DNA of 64,000 nt, taken from contig CALJLN010000039.1 of the NCBI GenBank assembly GCA_937982565.1, forward strand, positions 248,001 to 312,000, in the 5' to 3' direction. Source of the stretch: UBA2421 sp002343075 (GTDB lineage: Bacteria; Planctomycetota; Phycisphaerae; Tepidisphaerales; Tepidisphaeraceae). Positions 8,594 through 17,610 of the stretch are shown here, piece after piece (position 1 is the stretch's first letter; every line of letters starts with the position of its first letter). The translations under genes and the position numbers were made by a program. A model generated the notes under the pieces. It was not told the origin of the DNA. It saw only the letters and a list, made by a program, of their open reading frames with translations, and ran no database searches.

Positions 8594-9943
8594 TTAGTGC
8601 TCGTGGGCAGCGCCGGCCTTGCCCAGTTCAGCCTTCAGAATGAAACTGCCGCTGGCGACAAAACTCTCGCCTTCCTTTAATCCGGCATAAATCGGCACAA
8701 AACCGCTGATTGATTGCCCGATCGCCACAACTCGTTTGGTGAATGTGTTGGCTTCATTGGCAACAGGGACAAAGACTGAAGGTTCACCTTCGACGGTTTG
8801 AATTGCTTCTTCTGGAACGGCGAGAATAGCTTCTTCAGCCGCTGATCCGCCGACGGCGATAGATGCGGTAGCAAACATGCCCGGGAGCAGCCGTGTGCCG
8901 TCGTTGGGCACTTCCACTCGAACACGGGCGGTTCGCGTTGACGGGTCCAGTTCCGGAGCCACGTAAGACACAATCCCCTCGAAGGATTCGACAGCGATTG
9001 CCGGGACAGTGATCTCAACTTTCGAGCCAACGGAAACCTGGCTGATGTTCGTTTCGGGAATGTCGGCTGAAACCCAGATTGGGTTCAGGTCCGCCAACAT
9101 CAGGAGTCGCTCCTTGTCGGGGCCGACCAATTCGCCCAGCGTGGCTTCGCGCTCAATCACACGACCACCTATGGGCGCACGCACGATGTACTGCGGATCG
9201 ATCTCGCCGGTGCGCGCAAGCGATTCGATAGCATCCTGCTTCACGCCGAGCAGGTGCAGCCTGTTTTCGGCGGCGGTTAGAGCGGCAGTGGCGGACTGGA
9301 GATTTCCCTTTGCAGCCTGGAACTCGCCTTGACGCTTCTGCACTTCGGTCAAGGCGATTCCCTGATCTTTGTCGTAAAGCTGCTGAGCTCGCTCGAAGCT
9401 GCTCTTAGCCAAGTCCACGGCCGGCTTAGCGATCTCGACCGCCGTGCGTTTCTGAAGATAGTCGCTTTGCGCCTCTCCCAACTCCGGGCTATCGATAATC
9501 AGCAAAGTGTCGCCGGTCTGCACGACATCGCCGATTCGCACCTTGAGTTGGGCAACGCGGCCGGTGACTGCGGAGCCAACGTGAGCGACCTTCTCCGCGT
9601 TGTATGCAACGCGGCCGGGTGCGATGATTACCGCTGTGAGCTTTCGCGGTTTTGCCCGTGATACTTTTATCCCGTGACTTCGGATCGCCTGCGGAGTGAG
9701 AACCACTTCATCAGTGTGTTCGTCTCCACCATGCGCGTGGCCTTCATGATCGTCGCCGCCGCCTTCTTTGTGCGAATCGGCGGCCTTGTCCTGCTTTCCG
9801 GCGGCCGGTTCGGGCGACTTGGCGCTGCTGCGTTCGCAACCGAAGCCAATGAAGAGCGGAAGGGCAAGCGCCAGCAGCCCTCGCCAGCGTACACTACCCA
9901 TCTTGTAACGGCTCCGCCGGGTCTTGCTGTAATGACTTTCCAT
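8594..9943 (-). CDS. czcB: RND periplasmic adaptor (membrane fusion) lipoprotein, CzcB/CusB family
   Basis: 449 aa. A signal sequence ends in a lipobox (FIGFGC, Cys about residue 35), so the protein is probably lipid-anchored. Next comes a His/Asp/Glu-rich linker (DDHEGHAHGGDEH) likely to bind metal, then the barrel-sandwich/lipoyl half (VTGRVAQLKVRIGDVVQTGD), an alpha-hairpin (about 165-235), the second lipoyl half (IVRAPIGGRVIEREATLGE) and beta-barrel domains. The start ATG at 9943 has AAAGG 10 bases upstream. It couples the CzcA pump to the CzcC outer-membrane channel; its gene lies directly downstream of that channel gene (53 bp). Confidence 0.94.
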   Translation of the reverse strand: MESHYSKTRRSRYKMGSVRWRGLLALALPLFIGFGCERSSAKSPEPAAGKQDKAADSHKEGGGDDHEGHAHGGDEHTDEVVLTPQAIRSHGIKVSRAKPRKLTAVIIAPGRVAYNAEKVAHVGSAVTGRVAQLKVRIGDVVQTGDTLLIIDSPELGEAQSDYLQKRTAVEIAKPAVDLAKSSFERAQQLYDKDQGIALTEVQKRQGEFQAAKGNLQSATAALTAAENRLHLLGVKQDAIESLARTGEIDPQYIVRAPIGGRVIEREATLGELVGPDKERLLMLADLNPIWVSADIPETNISQVSVGSKVEITVPAIAVESFEGIVSYVAPELDPSTRTARVRVEVPNDGTRLLPGMFATASIAVGGSAAEEAILAVPEEAIQTVEGEPSVFVPVANEANTFTKRVVAIGQSISGFVPIYAGLKEGESFVASGSFILKAELGKAGAAHEH

Positions 9944-9996
9944 TCTGCTTCTGCCTTTCGTCTGTGGTGTAACCGGGAGATCTGGCCAGTACTTGT

Positions 9997-11367
9997 CTAG
10001 CGCGACGCCTCGATCGTGGCGGGCACGGTTGACGGCGATTCGCCAAATCCTCCAGCCGCCCGCTGCAAACGGATCAGTGCTTCGGCGTTGCGCCTTTGCA
10101 GTTCCACAAGTCTGATGCGAGCCGCACGTAAATCTTGCTCCGCCAAGAGCAGGCCGGTGACATCAACCTGTCCGGCCTTAAACTGGTTTTCGGCCAGGTC
10201 TAGCCGCTGCTGCGCCAGCGGGATGAGGCGGTCTTGTATCCGCACCAGGTTCTCCTGGGACGCGGTAAACCCGGCATACGCGCGCCGGGTCTCCTCAATC
10301 ACCTGCCGCTGTAGTCGCGTAAGGTTGTGGCGTCCCTCTTCCAGCGCCGAACGCGCCCGATCTCTTCGAGCTTGTCCGAAATCGAACACCGGCAGTGGCA
10401 CGCTGAGACCCGGCCCAACTGACCAATTCCCTCCGTCGCGCTCGGCATCGACGCTGCCTTCCGCTCCATCGAACGGAGCAAAGCGCGATATCGAGAGATC
10501 CGCGCCGAGCGCGCTAAGCTCAAATCGCTGCGCTTGCACCTCCGGGCGGTTCTGCAAGGCCAGTGAGATCCATTTCTCCTCAGGGAGCGACTTGATCTCC
10601 GCGACATGCCAGGGCATCAACCGCCAATTGGTGCTACCCGATGGTTCACCGAGCAGCCGTGCCAATACCAGTCGTTCCTCCCGCAGCTCCAATTGGCGAT
10701 CGGCAATCTCGGCTTCGAGTTCAACCTGCTGCGTATCCAATGTCACGACATCCAGCCGGCTGCCCTCGCCCGCGCGGAGGCGCGAGCGCGCCAAGTCCAG
10801 CAATCGCGTGACGATCTGCATGCGTTCCTGAAGTGCACCTTGGGCAGCATCCAACGATTGCACCGCGACATACCGTTGCTTCACTTCGCCGATCACATCA
10901 AGCGCAACCGATACCGCGGACGCAGCAGAGGCGCGGAGGCGATTGTCCGCGGCACTGACTTTGCCCGGACGCGAGAGCAAAGAAACCAGCTCCGCCGCCA
11001 AGCCAGCTTCGATCGTTGCGTCGCCGCCTGATTCGGGGAATCGAAACACGACGCTTAAGACTGGGTTCGGCAGTAGACGCGCTTGCTTTGCTTCCGCCTG
11101 CGCGAGTCGAACACGCGAGATGGCCGCCTGAATGCCTGGGTCGTGTCGCAAGCTTCGTCGGATCGCTTCGCGCAGCTCAAGGACTTCACCCGGAGCCTCC
11201 CCAACATCCACTGGCCCTCCCTCAACGTGATACGCAATTGCATCGCCATCGCCCGCGAGATGCGCAAGAGACTGCGTCACATTGACGTCAGGTTCAGGAC
11301 CAACACAACCGATCAGGCCGAGCGCGAACGGAGTTATGGCGCGCAAGGCAATTCGGGAATATCGCAA
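9997..11367 (-). CDS. czcC: Outer-membrane efflux channel, TolC/CzcC family
   Basis: 456 aa from a TTG at 11367, chosen because AGAGG lies seven bases upstream and no better start precedes the signal sequence. A lipobox (ALGLIGC) follows the hydrophobic stretch, so it is an acylated outer-membrane factor. Two internally similar OEP halves are present, each with long helices (LREAIRRSLRHDPGIQAAIS near 65; a C-terminal half with EETRRAYAGFTASQENL and LDLAENQFKAGQVDVTGLL). It provides the exit duct for the CzcBA pump. First of the czcC-czcB-PII-ATPase-czcA series, so the main promoter probably lies between 11368 and 11460 or before the small gene upstream. Confidence 0.93.
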   Translation of the reverse strand: MRYSRIALRAITPFALGLIGCVGPEPDVNVTQSLAHLAGDGDAIAYHVEGGPVDVGEAPGEVLELREAIRRSLRHDPGIQAAISRVRLAQAEAKQARLLPNPVLSVVFRFPESGGDATIEAGLAAELVSLLSRPGKVSAADNRLRASAASAVSVALDVIGEVKQRYVAVQSLDAAQGALQERMQIVTRLLDLARSRLRAGEGSRLDVVTLDTQQVELEAEIADRQLELREERLVLARLLGEPSGSTNWRLMPWHVAEIKSLPEEKWISLALQNRPEVQAQRFELSALGADLSISRFAPFDGAEGSVDAERDGGNWSVGPGLSVPLPVFDFGQARRDRARSALEEGRHNLTRLQRQVIEETRRAYAGFTASQENLVRIQDRLIPLAQQRLDLAENQFKAGQVDVTGLLLAEQDLRAARIRLVELQRRNAEALIRLQRAAGGFGESPSTVPATIEASR

Positions 11368-11460
11368 AGTAAGACCTCTCAGCGCGAGTCAAGGGAGAAC
11401 GCCGGTGCTGCAGCGGAATAGCCGCAGCGCGCGCACACAGGAATCAACTGAGAGAGGGGG

Positions 11461-11871
11461 TCAATTCAGGCGCACGATGGTCCGCAGGCATACGCGCGAC
11501 GTGCAATCGGCCGGAGGGTGCTCCGACCGGGGAGCGTGGAGAACCGACAGATCAATCGGCAACAGTGCCGTCGACATGAGGCATGGAGGGACCACCGAGT
11601 GGTTCAAATCAGGCGCAGTAGACTTGCCGCCGCGGCTAACGATATCAACCGAAATGCTCTCGTCCTGGCACGAACTTGACTCGCTCGCGGGACAGCTTCC
11701 CTCGGCGTGCGCAGCCTCGATCGCGCGATGGCCGCCGTCCGAAGTACAAATGACCCGACCCGCCAGAAGCGGGGCCGAAAAGGCGGCAAGCAGTGCGAGT
11801 GCCTGAAGAAAATGGTTCCAGCGTGTAAACAAACGAGCTTTGATGATAGTAATGCGCCGATCCTGTTGCAA
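11461..11871 (-). CDS. Small secreted Cys-containing protein, unknown function
   Basis: 136 aa from a TTG at 11871 (start uncertain; no clear SD). It has an N-terminal hydrophobic stretch (FLQALALLAAFSAPLLAG) that looks like a signal peptide, then about 95 residues with spaced cysteines (C42, the pair near 60-68, then C97, C122, C127) and few aromatic residues. It is 93 bp upstream of czcC on the same strand and could be the first gene of the efflux operon. Divergent from the thioredoxin-like gene at 11951, so a shared control region of about 80 bp is likely. Family not recognised. Confidence 0.5.
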   Translation of the reverse strand: MQQDRRITIIKARLFTRWNHFLQALALLAAFSAPLLAGRVICTSDGGHRAIEAAHAEGSCPASESSSCQDESISVDIVSRGGKSTAPDLNHSVVPPCLMSTALLPIDLSVLHAPRSEHPPADCTSRVCLRTIVRLN

Positions 11872-11950
11872 GTTTCAACGCGCATGGGCAGATTGGCGTG
11901 TTCGTTGAAGCGCGAGGCCAAGACCAAGCGAAGGAAGAGAATCTCATACC

Positions 11951-12289
11951 ATGATTACCGCTGGCTACGCTTCATCGCTATGGATCGTCGTTCTCGGTTT
12001 TCCTGGCTGCCCGAACATCGAACCGACGATTCAATCCCTTACAAGTGTCGCCGCATCGCTTCAGGTCAATGCGGCGATCACATGCCAGTTTGTCAGCGAA
12101 GCAGACGACTTGACCAAAATTGGGTTCAGAGGATCACCCACGGTCTTGATCGACGGAGCGGATATTGACCCCGATGTCCGCGCGAACGGCGAATGCAATT
12201 ATGGGTGTCGCCTGTATGCCCCATCAGGAACGCCCTCCCGCGAGATGATCAGCTCAGCCATACTACGGGCTCTCGCTGGCACGGACTGA
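11951..12289 (+). CDS. Thioredoxin-fold protein of the mer-associated type
   Basis: 112 aa. The pattern GFPGCPN near residue 17, GFRGSPTVLIDGADIDP near 58-73 (with the cis-Pro of a thioredoxin fold) and a CRLYAPSGTPS tail is that of small thioredoxin-like proteins found beside, or fused to, alkylmercury lyase and other mercury-resistance genes. Only one Cys stands at the usual CxxC position (GCPN), with further Cys at about 45, 82, 86. Possible role: thiol handling of a bound soft metal in the cytoplasm. It is the only plus-strand gene between 2 and 18 kb, divergent from the czc operon. Function inferred from family resemblance and context. Confidence 0.65.
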   Translation: MITAGYASSLWIVVLGFPGCPNIEPTIQSLTSVAASLQVNAAITCQFVSEADDLTKIGFRGSPTVLIDGADIDPDVRANGECNYGCRLYAPSGTPSREMISSAILRALAGTD

Positions 12290-12395
12290 AATGAACGCGA
12301 TTGTTTGCGGCGCGTCAAGATTCAACCGAGCGATCAATTTGTTCCGTCGAATGACTGGTTGAATGCCTGGGTCAGCATTCACGGCCTTAGCGCGG

Positions 12396-12938
12396 TCACT
12401 GAACGAAGATACCGTCTGCATTGACGATCGTGACGCCGTCGCTGCTCTGTGTGGCCACGCCCGTCACGGTCAACTTGGCCATCGGTTTTACACCGTCCAA
12501 CGCCGTGAGTGCGGTCTTCAGCGGGCGGCCGTCTTTATCGACCACCTGAACTGTCACACTGTTCTTGGCCAACACGTCTGCGGGCTCGCAGCACGCATCC
12601 CACGGTGTTTTGCAGGAGTCGGACGGGTTGGCATCGCAGGTCTTTATCGAGGAATCCAGGAGCGTCAGAATTGCCCGATTCGCGGCGATAGGCTCGGCGC
12701 GCCCGGCGACGATGCCGCGGATCGTGACGCGCTGGCCGTCCTTTGCGGCGGTCTTGGTTTCGGCGACGCCCTTGGCATCAGCCGGTGCCGCTGCGAGGCG
12801 CAGGTTTGCCGGCAGCGACGCGGTGGCTTCCGGCGGGGATGGCGTAGTCGGCGCCGCGGTTGTCGCAGGCTTTTGTTCATCGCAGCCAGCCAAGGCCGAA
12901 ACAGAAATCAACGCCGCACAGAGAACTCGATTCAACAT
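12396..12938 (-). CDS. Cys-rich lipoprotein linked to MacAB-like ABC genes
   Basis: 180 aa; ATG at 12938 with AAGGAG six bases upstream. A signal peptide with lipobox (ALAGC, Cys about 19) is followed by an Ala/Pro/Thr-rich linker and a domain starting near 65 (RVTIRGIVAGRAEPI) that looks like an OB-fold, with the signature CDANPSDSCKTPWDACCEP (four Cys) near residues 100-118. I recall this Cys/TPWD/CCE signature from planctomycete proteins of unknown function. Last gene of the HlyD-ABC-FtsX-FtsX run, 29 bp after the permease gene. Possible periplasmic metal- or heme-binding partner of the ABC complex; not proven. Confidence 0.65.
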   Translation of the reverse strand: MLNRVLCAALISVSALAGCDEQKPATTAAPTTPSPPEATASLPANLRLAAAPADAKGVAETKTAAKDGQRVTIRGIVAGRAEPIAANRAILTLLDSSIKTCDANPSDSCKTPWDACCEPADVLAKNSVTVQVVDKDGRPLKTALTALDGVKPMAKLTVTGVATQSSDGVTIVNADGIFVQ

Positions 12939-12967
12939 GTAAGACTCCTTCGAAAAAGTAGTGAATA

Positions 12968-14134
12968 CTAATTTGCCTTCAACGCTTCGGGAATTGGCAA
13001 TCTGAGGCAGCGCGCCGCCGGGGGCAGTGCACCAATCACGCCGACCAGCAATCCGCCGATGATGCCGAGCAAAATGACCTGCCCGTCAATCGTCAGCCCA
13101 AACGCGCCCATAGAGAACTGCACGGTAGTTCCGTCCAGCAACAACATGCCGATGACCAGCGCCAACACCGTTCCAGCGGCGGCGGCAAGGACCGATTCTT
13201 GTACAAGACTCTTGATGATCGTCAATCGCCCGAACCCCATCGCCTGCAGTGCGCCCACCTCGCGGACGCGTGATGCGAATGCCGCGTACATGGTATTCAG
13301 TCCGCCGAGTATTCCGCCCGTCGCCATCAGCACCGCCGTCACCCAGACCATCGCACGCACGGGCGCGAAGAATCCAGCCAATCGCGCGTAGTACGTCGAT
13401 TCTTTCTGCACGACCAACTCCAGATCAAGCCGTTGTTTAGCGAACGCATCGGCATCGTCGAATGCGTCCGGACCGTCAATCGTGGCGACGACGCATGAGA
13501 GATTATCACGCCGCGAAGTGACTTGAAGATCGGTCAGCGGGCACCAGATCTCTGATTCGGTCACTGACCCTGGAAATTCGAACACGCCAACGATCGTCCA
13601 GTAACGATCGTCAAACCAGAGCTTGTTTCCCGGCGAGATTTGGGTTTGCTGCACGCCGAGACGACTGTAGGACAGTCTTCCGACGGCGATTTCATCACGT
13701 CCCGGCTCGGGGGCGCGGCCGTCAACGATGCGCGCCGAAGAATGCACTAGCCACGCGGCCGGAGTAATGCCCCGAATAAGCACTTGCGCGTTCGAAGGAT
13801 CTTCCGGCGATTGGCGAACAGTGGTTTGTACGTGAACCTCTGGTGAAACATATGCCACGCCCAATCGCGAGCGTACACCCTGCACGTTGGCTGCAACCAA
13901 ACCGGGGACATTCGGGCTGATTTCGCTTCGCTCGACGCTTTCCTCGCTACCGGCGCCGAAAAACATCATGTTGCCTTCCGCGCCTTGCACTGAAAGGCTG
14001 CGATCCATCCCGCGCACAAACCCGCCGGCCGCCAGAACGAGCAACACAACCAGCGCGCTGCCGATCACACTCAGCAGCAACCGCGTGGGCGATCGGCCGA
14101 GGTTGCGGACCGCGTAGTCGAGTGGAATTCCCAT
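12968..14134 (-). CDS. ABC transporter permease, FtsX/MacB family (second copy)
   Basis: 388 aa. N-terminal helix (SPTRLLLSVIGSALVVLLVLAAGGFV), a periplasmic MacB-type domain of about 210 residues, then three C-terminal helices with FtsX signatures (VREVGALQAMGFGRLTIIKSLVQESVLAAAAG). The start ATG at 14134 lies two bases after the stop of the related permease gene, so the two are translated together and likely form a heterodimer. Such MacB-like complexes do not transport through the membrane but drive a periplasmic adaptor and outer-membrane channel by mechanotransmission. Substrate unknown. Confidence 0.9.
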   Translation of the reverse strand: MGIPLDYAVRNLGRSPTRLLLSVIGSALVVLLVLAAGGFVRGMDRSLSVQGAEGNMMFFGAGSEESVERSEISPNVPGLVAANVQGVRSRLGVAYVSPEVHVQTTVRQSPEDPSNAQVLIRGITPAAWLVHSSARIVDGRAPEPGRDEIAVGRLSYSRLGVQQTQISPGNKLWFDDRYWTIVGVFEFPGSVTESEIWCPLTDLQVTSRRDNLSCVVATIDGPDAFDDADAFAKQRLDLELVVQKESTYYARLAGFFAPVRAMVWVTAVLMATGGILGGLNTMYAAFASRVREVGALQAMGFGRLTIIKSLVQESVLAAAAGTVLALVIGMLLLDGTTVQFSMGAFGLTIDGQVILLGIIGGLLVGVIGALPPAARCLRLPIPEALKAN

Positions 14135-14136
14135 GA

Positions 14137-15291
14137 TTACACCGCTCTAAAGCACTCGACAATCTTTCGGCGCGACGCCTGCCAGGCGGGGATGAGTCCC
14201 GCCACCACACCAAGGACTGCAGAGATCACCAAACCAAACAGAACAATGCGTACATCCGATCGGACGCTGATGCTCAATCCTTCGGTGGTCAGCGTCATCG
14301 AGCGAAACGCCAATACCCCCGCCGCCAAGGCCGTGCCGATGAATCCGCCAAGCAGCCCAACGAGCAATCCTTCGGTAACGACCAGCTGACCAATCAGACG
14401 CGGCTTGAAGCCGAGCGTTTGCAACACGGCGTGCTCCTTGATGCGATCCTGCACACTTAAGACGATCGCATTGGCAACCAGCGCCAACACCGCGACCAGG
14501 CACGCCCAACCCAGGTACTTAGTGAATTCAACGATGCGAATGACATCCTGTGCCGCCCTTGCGACAAAGGCTTGTTCGCTGGATGTGCTGGTGGGGTCGG
14601 GCTCGGTGGCGAATTCTGCGTCGATGGCTTTGGCAACTGATTCCAACTTCGCTGGATCGTCGACGGTGACCGCGAACTGAGTTACCACGCCGAGCTTGCG
14701 CAGTCCGGCAGATTGTTGAAGGAACGGAAGCTGCACGTATGCGACATTTCGATCCTGCTCACGATCTGAATCGATGATTCCGGCGACCGTCACCGTAACG
14801 GCGGCGGACTGAAAGCTGTCACCTACTTTTAGTCCCCGCCGCTCGGCCAGCGTACGTCCGAGAAGCGCTGCGTCGCTGCGCTTGAGCCAATCATCGAGCG
14901 AACCGCCAACAATGCGGAACGACTTGCGGAACATCACCTCGGCCTGGTCAACCGGCACGCCGCGGAAAGTGACGACATCAAGACTCGCGCGGCAGTTGCT
15001 GACGACGATTTGCATCGGCACGACATTGACGACGCCGGGAATCTCAGCGATTCGACGTTCGTATCGCTGCGGAAGTCGGCTGGTGAACGGGCAATATCGA
15101 TTCTCCCGATACACGATGAGTGTGGTTTCCTTCGCTGACGCGGTCGTCGCGTCCTTCACTCCAGTCTGCATGGCCTGCACGGCAGTAAAGAGGAACATGG
15201 CCGTTGTCACTCCCAGCAGCGTGAGCAGAGTGCGAATCCTCCGGCGCGTGAGTTGCTTGACTACGAAGGGAATGTATTTTGGTCTGATCAT
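14137..15291 (-). CDS. ABC transporter permease, FtsX/MacB family (first copy)
   Basis: 384 aa from ATG 15291 (MIRPKYIPFVVKQLTRRRIRT). The frame is open 19 codons further but those codons fall into the ATPase gene end and lack family similarity. N-terminal helix (RRIRTLLTLLGVTTAMFLF), MacB-type periplasmic domain with a Cys (RENRYCPFTSRLP), and three C-terminal helices with KEHAVLQTLGFKPRLIGQLVVTEG. It pairs with the permease gene that follows at once and the ATPase gene before it (13 bp). A conserved Cys in the periplasmic domain might bind a metal or disulphide partner, which is speculative. Confidence 0.9.
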   Translation of the reverse strand: MIRPKYIPFVVKQLTRRRIRTLLTLLGVTTAMFLFTAVQAMQTGVKDATTASAKETTLIVYRENRYCPFTSRLPQRYERRIAEIPGVVNVVPMQIVVSNCRASLDVVTFRGVPVDQAEVMFRKSFRIVGGSLDDWLKRSDAALLGRTLAERRGLKVGDSFQSAAVTVTVAGIIDSDREQDRNVAYVQLPFLQQSAGLRKLGVVTQFAVTVDDPAKLESVAKAIDAEFATEPDPTSTSSEQAFVARAAQDVIRIVEFTKYLGWACLVAVLALVANAIVLSVQDRIKEHAVLQTLGFKPRLIGQLVVTEGLLVGLLGGFIGTALAAGVLAFRSMTLTTEGLSISVRSDVRIVLFGLVISAVLGVVAGLIPAWQASRRKIVECFRAV

Positions 15292-15304
15292 GTTGATGAC
15301 TCGC

Positions 15305-16000
15305 TTAGTGCGCTGCGACCGGCTGTTCAACGAGGCGGCCTTTTTCAAGGTGAAGCGTTTGCGAAGCGTAGTGTGCGCAGCCTGGGTCGTGCGTCACCAT
15401 GATCAGGGTCTTGCCCAGTTCCTCGTTAAGTCGCACCAGCAGATCCATGATTTGTCCCGCCGAGGATTTATCCAGATCGCCGGTAGGCTCGTCGGCGACG
15501 ATGAGCGTTGGATCACCCACGATCGCGCGAGCAATCGCCACACGCTGTTCCTGCCCGCCGGAAAGCTGGCGAGGGAAATGGTCGGATCGATCGGCCAGCC
15601 CCACGAGTTGCAGCGCATGAGCGACGCGTTCATGCCGATCGCGACGCGAAAGCGGCTTCAGTAACAATGGGAGTTCGACGTTTTCGTAGGCCGTCAGTAC
15701 CGGAACGAGGTTGTAAAGTTGAAAGATGTACCCGACATGCGCTGCCCGCCACTCGGCCAGCTTTCCGCGGTTCATCCGGCCGATGTCCTCTCCATCAATG
15801 GTCAGTGTTCCAGAAGTCGACGAGTCAATGCCGGCGATGAGGTTGAGCAGTGTTGTCTTCCCGCTTCCGCTGGGGCCCATGAGCGCCAGAAATGTGCCGC
15901 GATCAATGGACAAATCAAGCTGGTCGAGCGGGCGAATCTTGTTTTCGCCTCGCGTGTATTCTCGAGTTAGCGATGCACATTCGATAAACGCCACTTTCAC
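15305..16000 (-). CDS. ABC transporter ATP-binding protein, LolD/MacB type
   Basis: 231 aa, GTG start at 16000 overlapping the adaptor stop by four bases (GTGA). Walker A GPSGSGKTT, Q-loop FQLYNLVPVLT, signature LSGGQEQRVAIARA (Gln-Glu in place of the usual Gln-Gln) and Walker B LIVADEPTGDLD are all intact. The length and the LVPVLTAYENVELPL stretch are typical of ATPases that serve FtsX-type permeases. It energises the two permeases encoded downstream. Confidence 0.95.
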   Translation of the reverse strand: MKVAFIECASLTREYTRGENKIRPLDQLDLSIDRGTFLALMGPSGSGKTTLLNLIAGIDSSTSGTLTIDGEDIGRMNRGKLAEWRAAHVGYIFQLYNLVPVLTAYENVELPLLLKPLSRRDRHERVAHALQLVGLADRSDHFPRQLSGGQEQRVAIARAIVGDPTLIVADEPTGDLDKSSAGQIMDLLVRLNEELGKTLIMVTHDPGCAHYASQTLHLEKGRLVEQPVAAH

Positions 16001-17553
16001 TGCCCGCCTTTCGCGACTGAATCCATCTCGCCGATTACGCGAATGCGCGCGCCATCGACGACATTGGAAGGTTCGGCGATGAGATCGTCACCGGCGGCGA
16101 GGCCTCCACTTACGGCAACCCAATCTCCCTCGCGCTCACCGGCCAGCGTGATCGCTCGACGCTGCGCCACACCGTTGCGGCGGTCGGCCAACAAAACGGT
16201 GGTTTGCTGACCTTCCCTGGAGACCAGGCCTTCATGCACAAATGGAAGTTGCGACATTGTCATCGTCGCGGGCTTGCTGGCGGGAGACTCTGTCTTACGC
16301 GCCATGAACTTGACCCGCGCCAGCATCTCGGGCTTTAGCCCAGCGTCGGGGTCTTCGATTTGCACCTTGAATTGGATTGTGTTCTTGGTGACGTCGGCTT
16401 CGTTCACCATGCGCATGACAACGCCGCGAAATATCCGACCGGGCAATGCTTCAACGACAATTTCTGCCGACGCGCCAACGCCGACCTTGTTGGCATCGGC
16501 AAGCGGGACATCGACGCGCACCTGCAGCTTCGCTGGGTTGAAGAGCCTTGCTACGTGCGCTGAGTGTGACGCATCCATAGCGAGGACGAGCTTGCTTCCC
16601 GGCTCCACCAGTCGCGACATGATCACGCCATCCTGCGGCGAGCGAATCTCCATACGCGATACGCGCAAATTCGCTTCGTCCACAACGGCTTCCGCGAGCA
16701 GGACAGTCGCTTTGGCCGAATCGAGGACGCGTAACTCTTCTATGCGCAACTTGGCGTTTTCCTCTGCTGCCGCAGCTTCAGCCTCGCGTTGACGGATGAC
16801 GGCTTCGAATATCGGGCGTTTTGCCTCGATTGCGTTGGCCTGTGCACGTTGTGCTTGGAGCTTGAACTTGACGGCCACCAATTCCAATTCACCGGATGCT
16901 CGCGCGGCGACGGATTGTTCCAACCGTTGAACCAAATCGGCCAACTCAGATTCACGCGCTCGCTCCGCAGCGACGTCCGCGTCAAGTTTCATGAGTTCGG
17001 CGCGCGATTGGTCCAGCATTGCACGCGAAGTATCGACCGCTCTGCGGCGCTCGGTTGGGTTTTCCCAAGCACGTTGAGCAGCCGACAGATCAGCCTGTCG
17101 TGATGCAAGCTCCGCCTCGGCGCGGCGCAACGACAAACGTGCATCGTCGTCAATGAGCCGCGCAACGATTTCGCCAGCTTTCACGTGTTGACCGTCAAGA
17201 ATGAGGACTTCCCGAACCACGCCGTCCGTCAGCGCGCTGATAGCAATTGGGTATGGATCGGGCTCGATCCAGCCGGCGGACTGCGTAACGACGCTCCCCG
17301 AAGTTGACGCGCCAGACTCGTGTTGCACCAGCGTCGTGCGCTCGACGGATCTGAGAATCGCGGGAACGACGCGCACGTCCGTCGCGGGGAGAACCGAGTC
17401 CCGCGCCGACCATCCCGCCGCACCGAACAGCGCAACGCTGATTGCCGCTGGAATCAGAATACGCGTCTTCCAGGGATAGGGACGCATCGCGACGGTGACT
17501 TGTTCACCGGCAGAATCCGCCGTGAGATGCACAAGAGAATGATTAGAATGCAT
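15997..17553 (-). CDS. HlyD/MacA-type periplasmic adaptor protein
   Basis: 518 aa from ATG 17553; an upstream ATG at 17586 would add 11 residues, and neither has a strong SD. One membrane anchor (TRILIPAAISVALFGAAGWSA) is followed by the first lipoyl half (GVVREVLILDGQHVKAGEIV), a long coiled-coil hairpin of about 150 residues rich in Ala, Glu and Arg (longer than in RND adaptors), the second lipoyl half (IRSPQDGVIMSRLVEPGSKL) and beta-barrel domains. First gene of the adaptor-ATPase-permease-permease-lipoprotein run. No outer-membrane factor is encoded in this run, so it may share CzcC or a distant TolC. Confidence 0.9.
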   Translation of the reverse strand: MHSNHSLVHLTADSAGEQVTVAMRPYPWKTRILIPAAISVALFGAAGWSARDSVLPATDVRVVPAILRSVERTTLVQHESGASTSGSVVTQSAGWIEPDPYPIAISALTDGVVREVLILDGQHVKAGEIVARLIDDDARLSLRRAEAELASRQADLSAAQRAWENPTERRRAVDTSRAMLDQSRAELMKLDADVAAERARESELADLVQRLEQSVAARASGELELVAVKFKLQAQRAQANAIEAKRPIFEAVIRQREAEAAAAEENAKLRIEELRVLDSAKATVLLAEAVVDEANLRVSRMEIRSPQDGVIMSRLVEPGSKLVLAMDASHSAHVARLFNPAKLQVRVDVPLADANKVGVGASAEIVVEALPGRIFRGVVMRMVNEADVTKNTIQFKVQIEDPDAGLKPEMLARVKFMARKTESPASKPATMTMSQLPFVHEGLVSREGQQTTVLLADRRNGVAQRRAITLAGEREGDWVAVSGGLAAGDDLIAEPSNVVDGARIRVIGEMDSVAKGGQ

Positions 17554-17610
17554 GGCAAACCACGAGTTGAACAATGAAAAATCCATCGGCGCAGCATCGC
17601 CGTACGGGTC

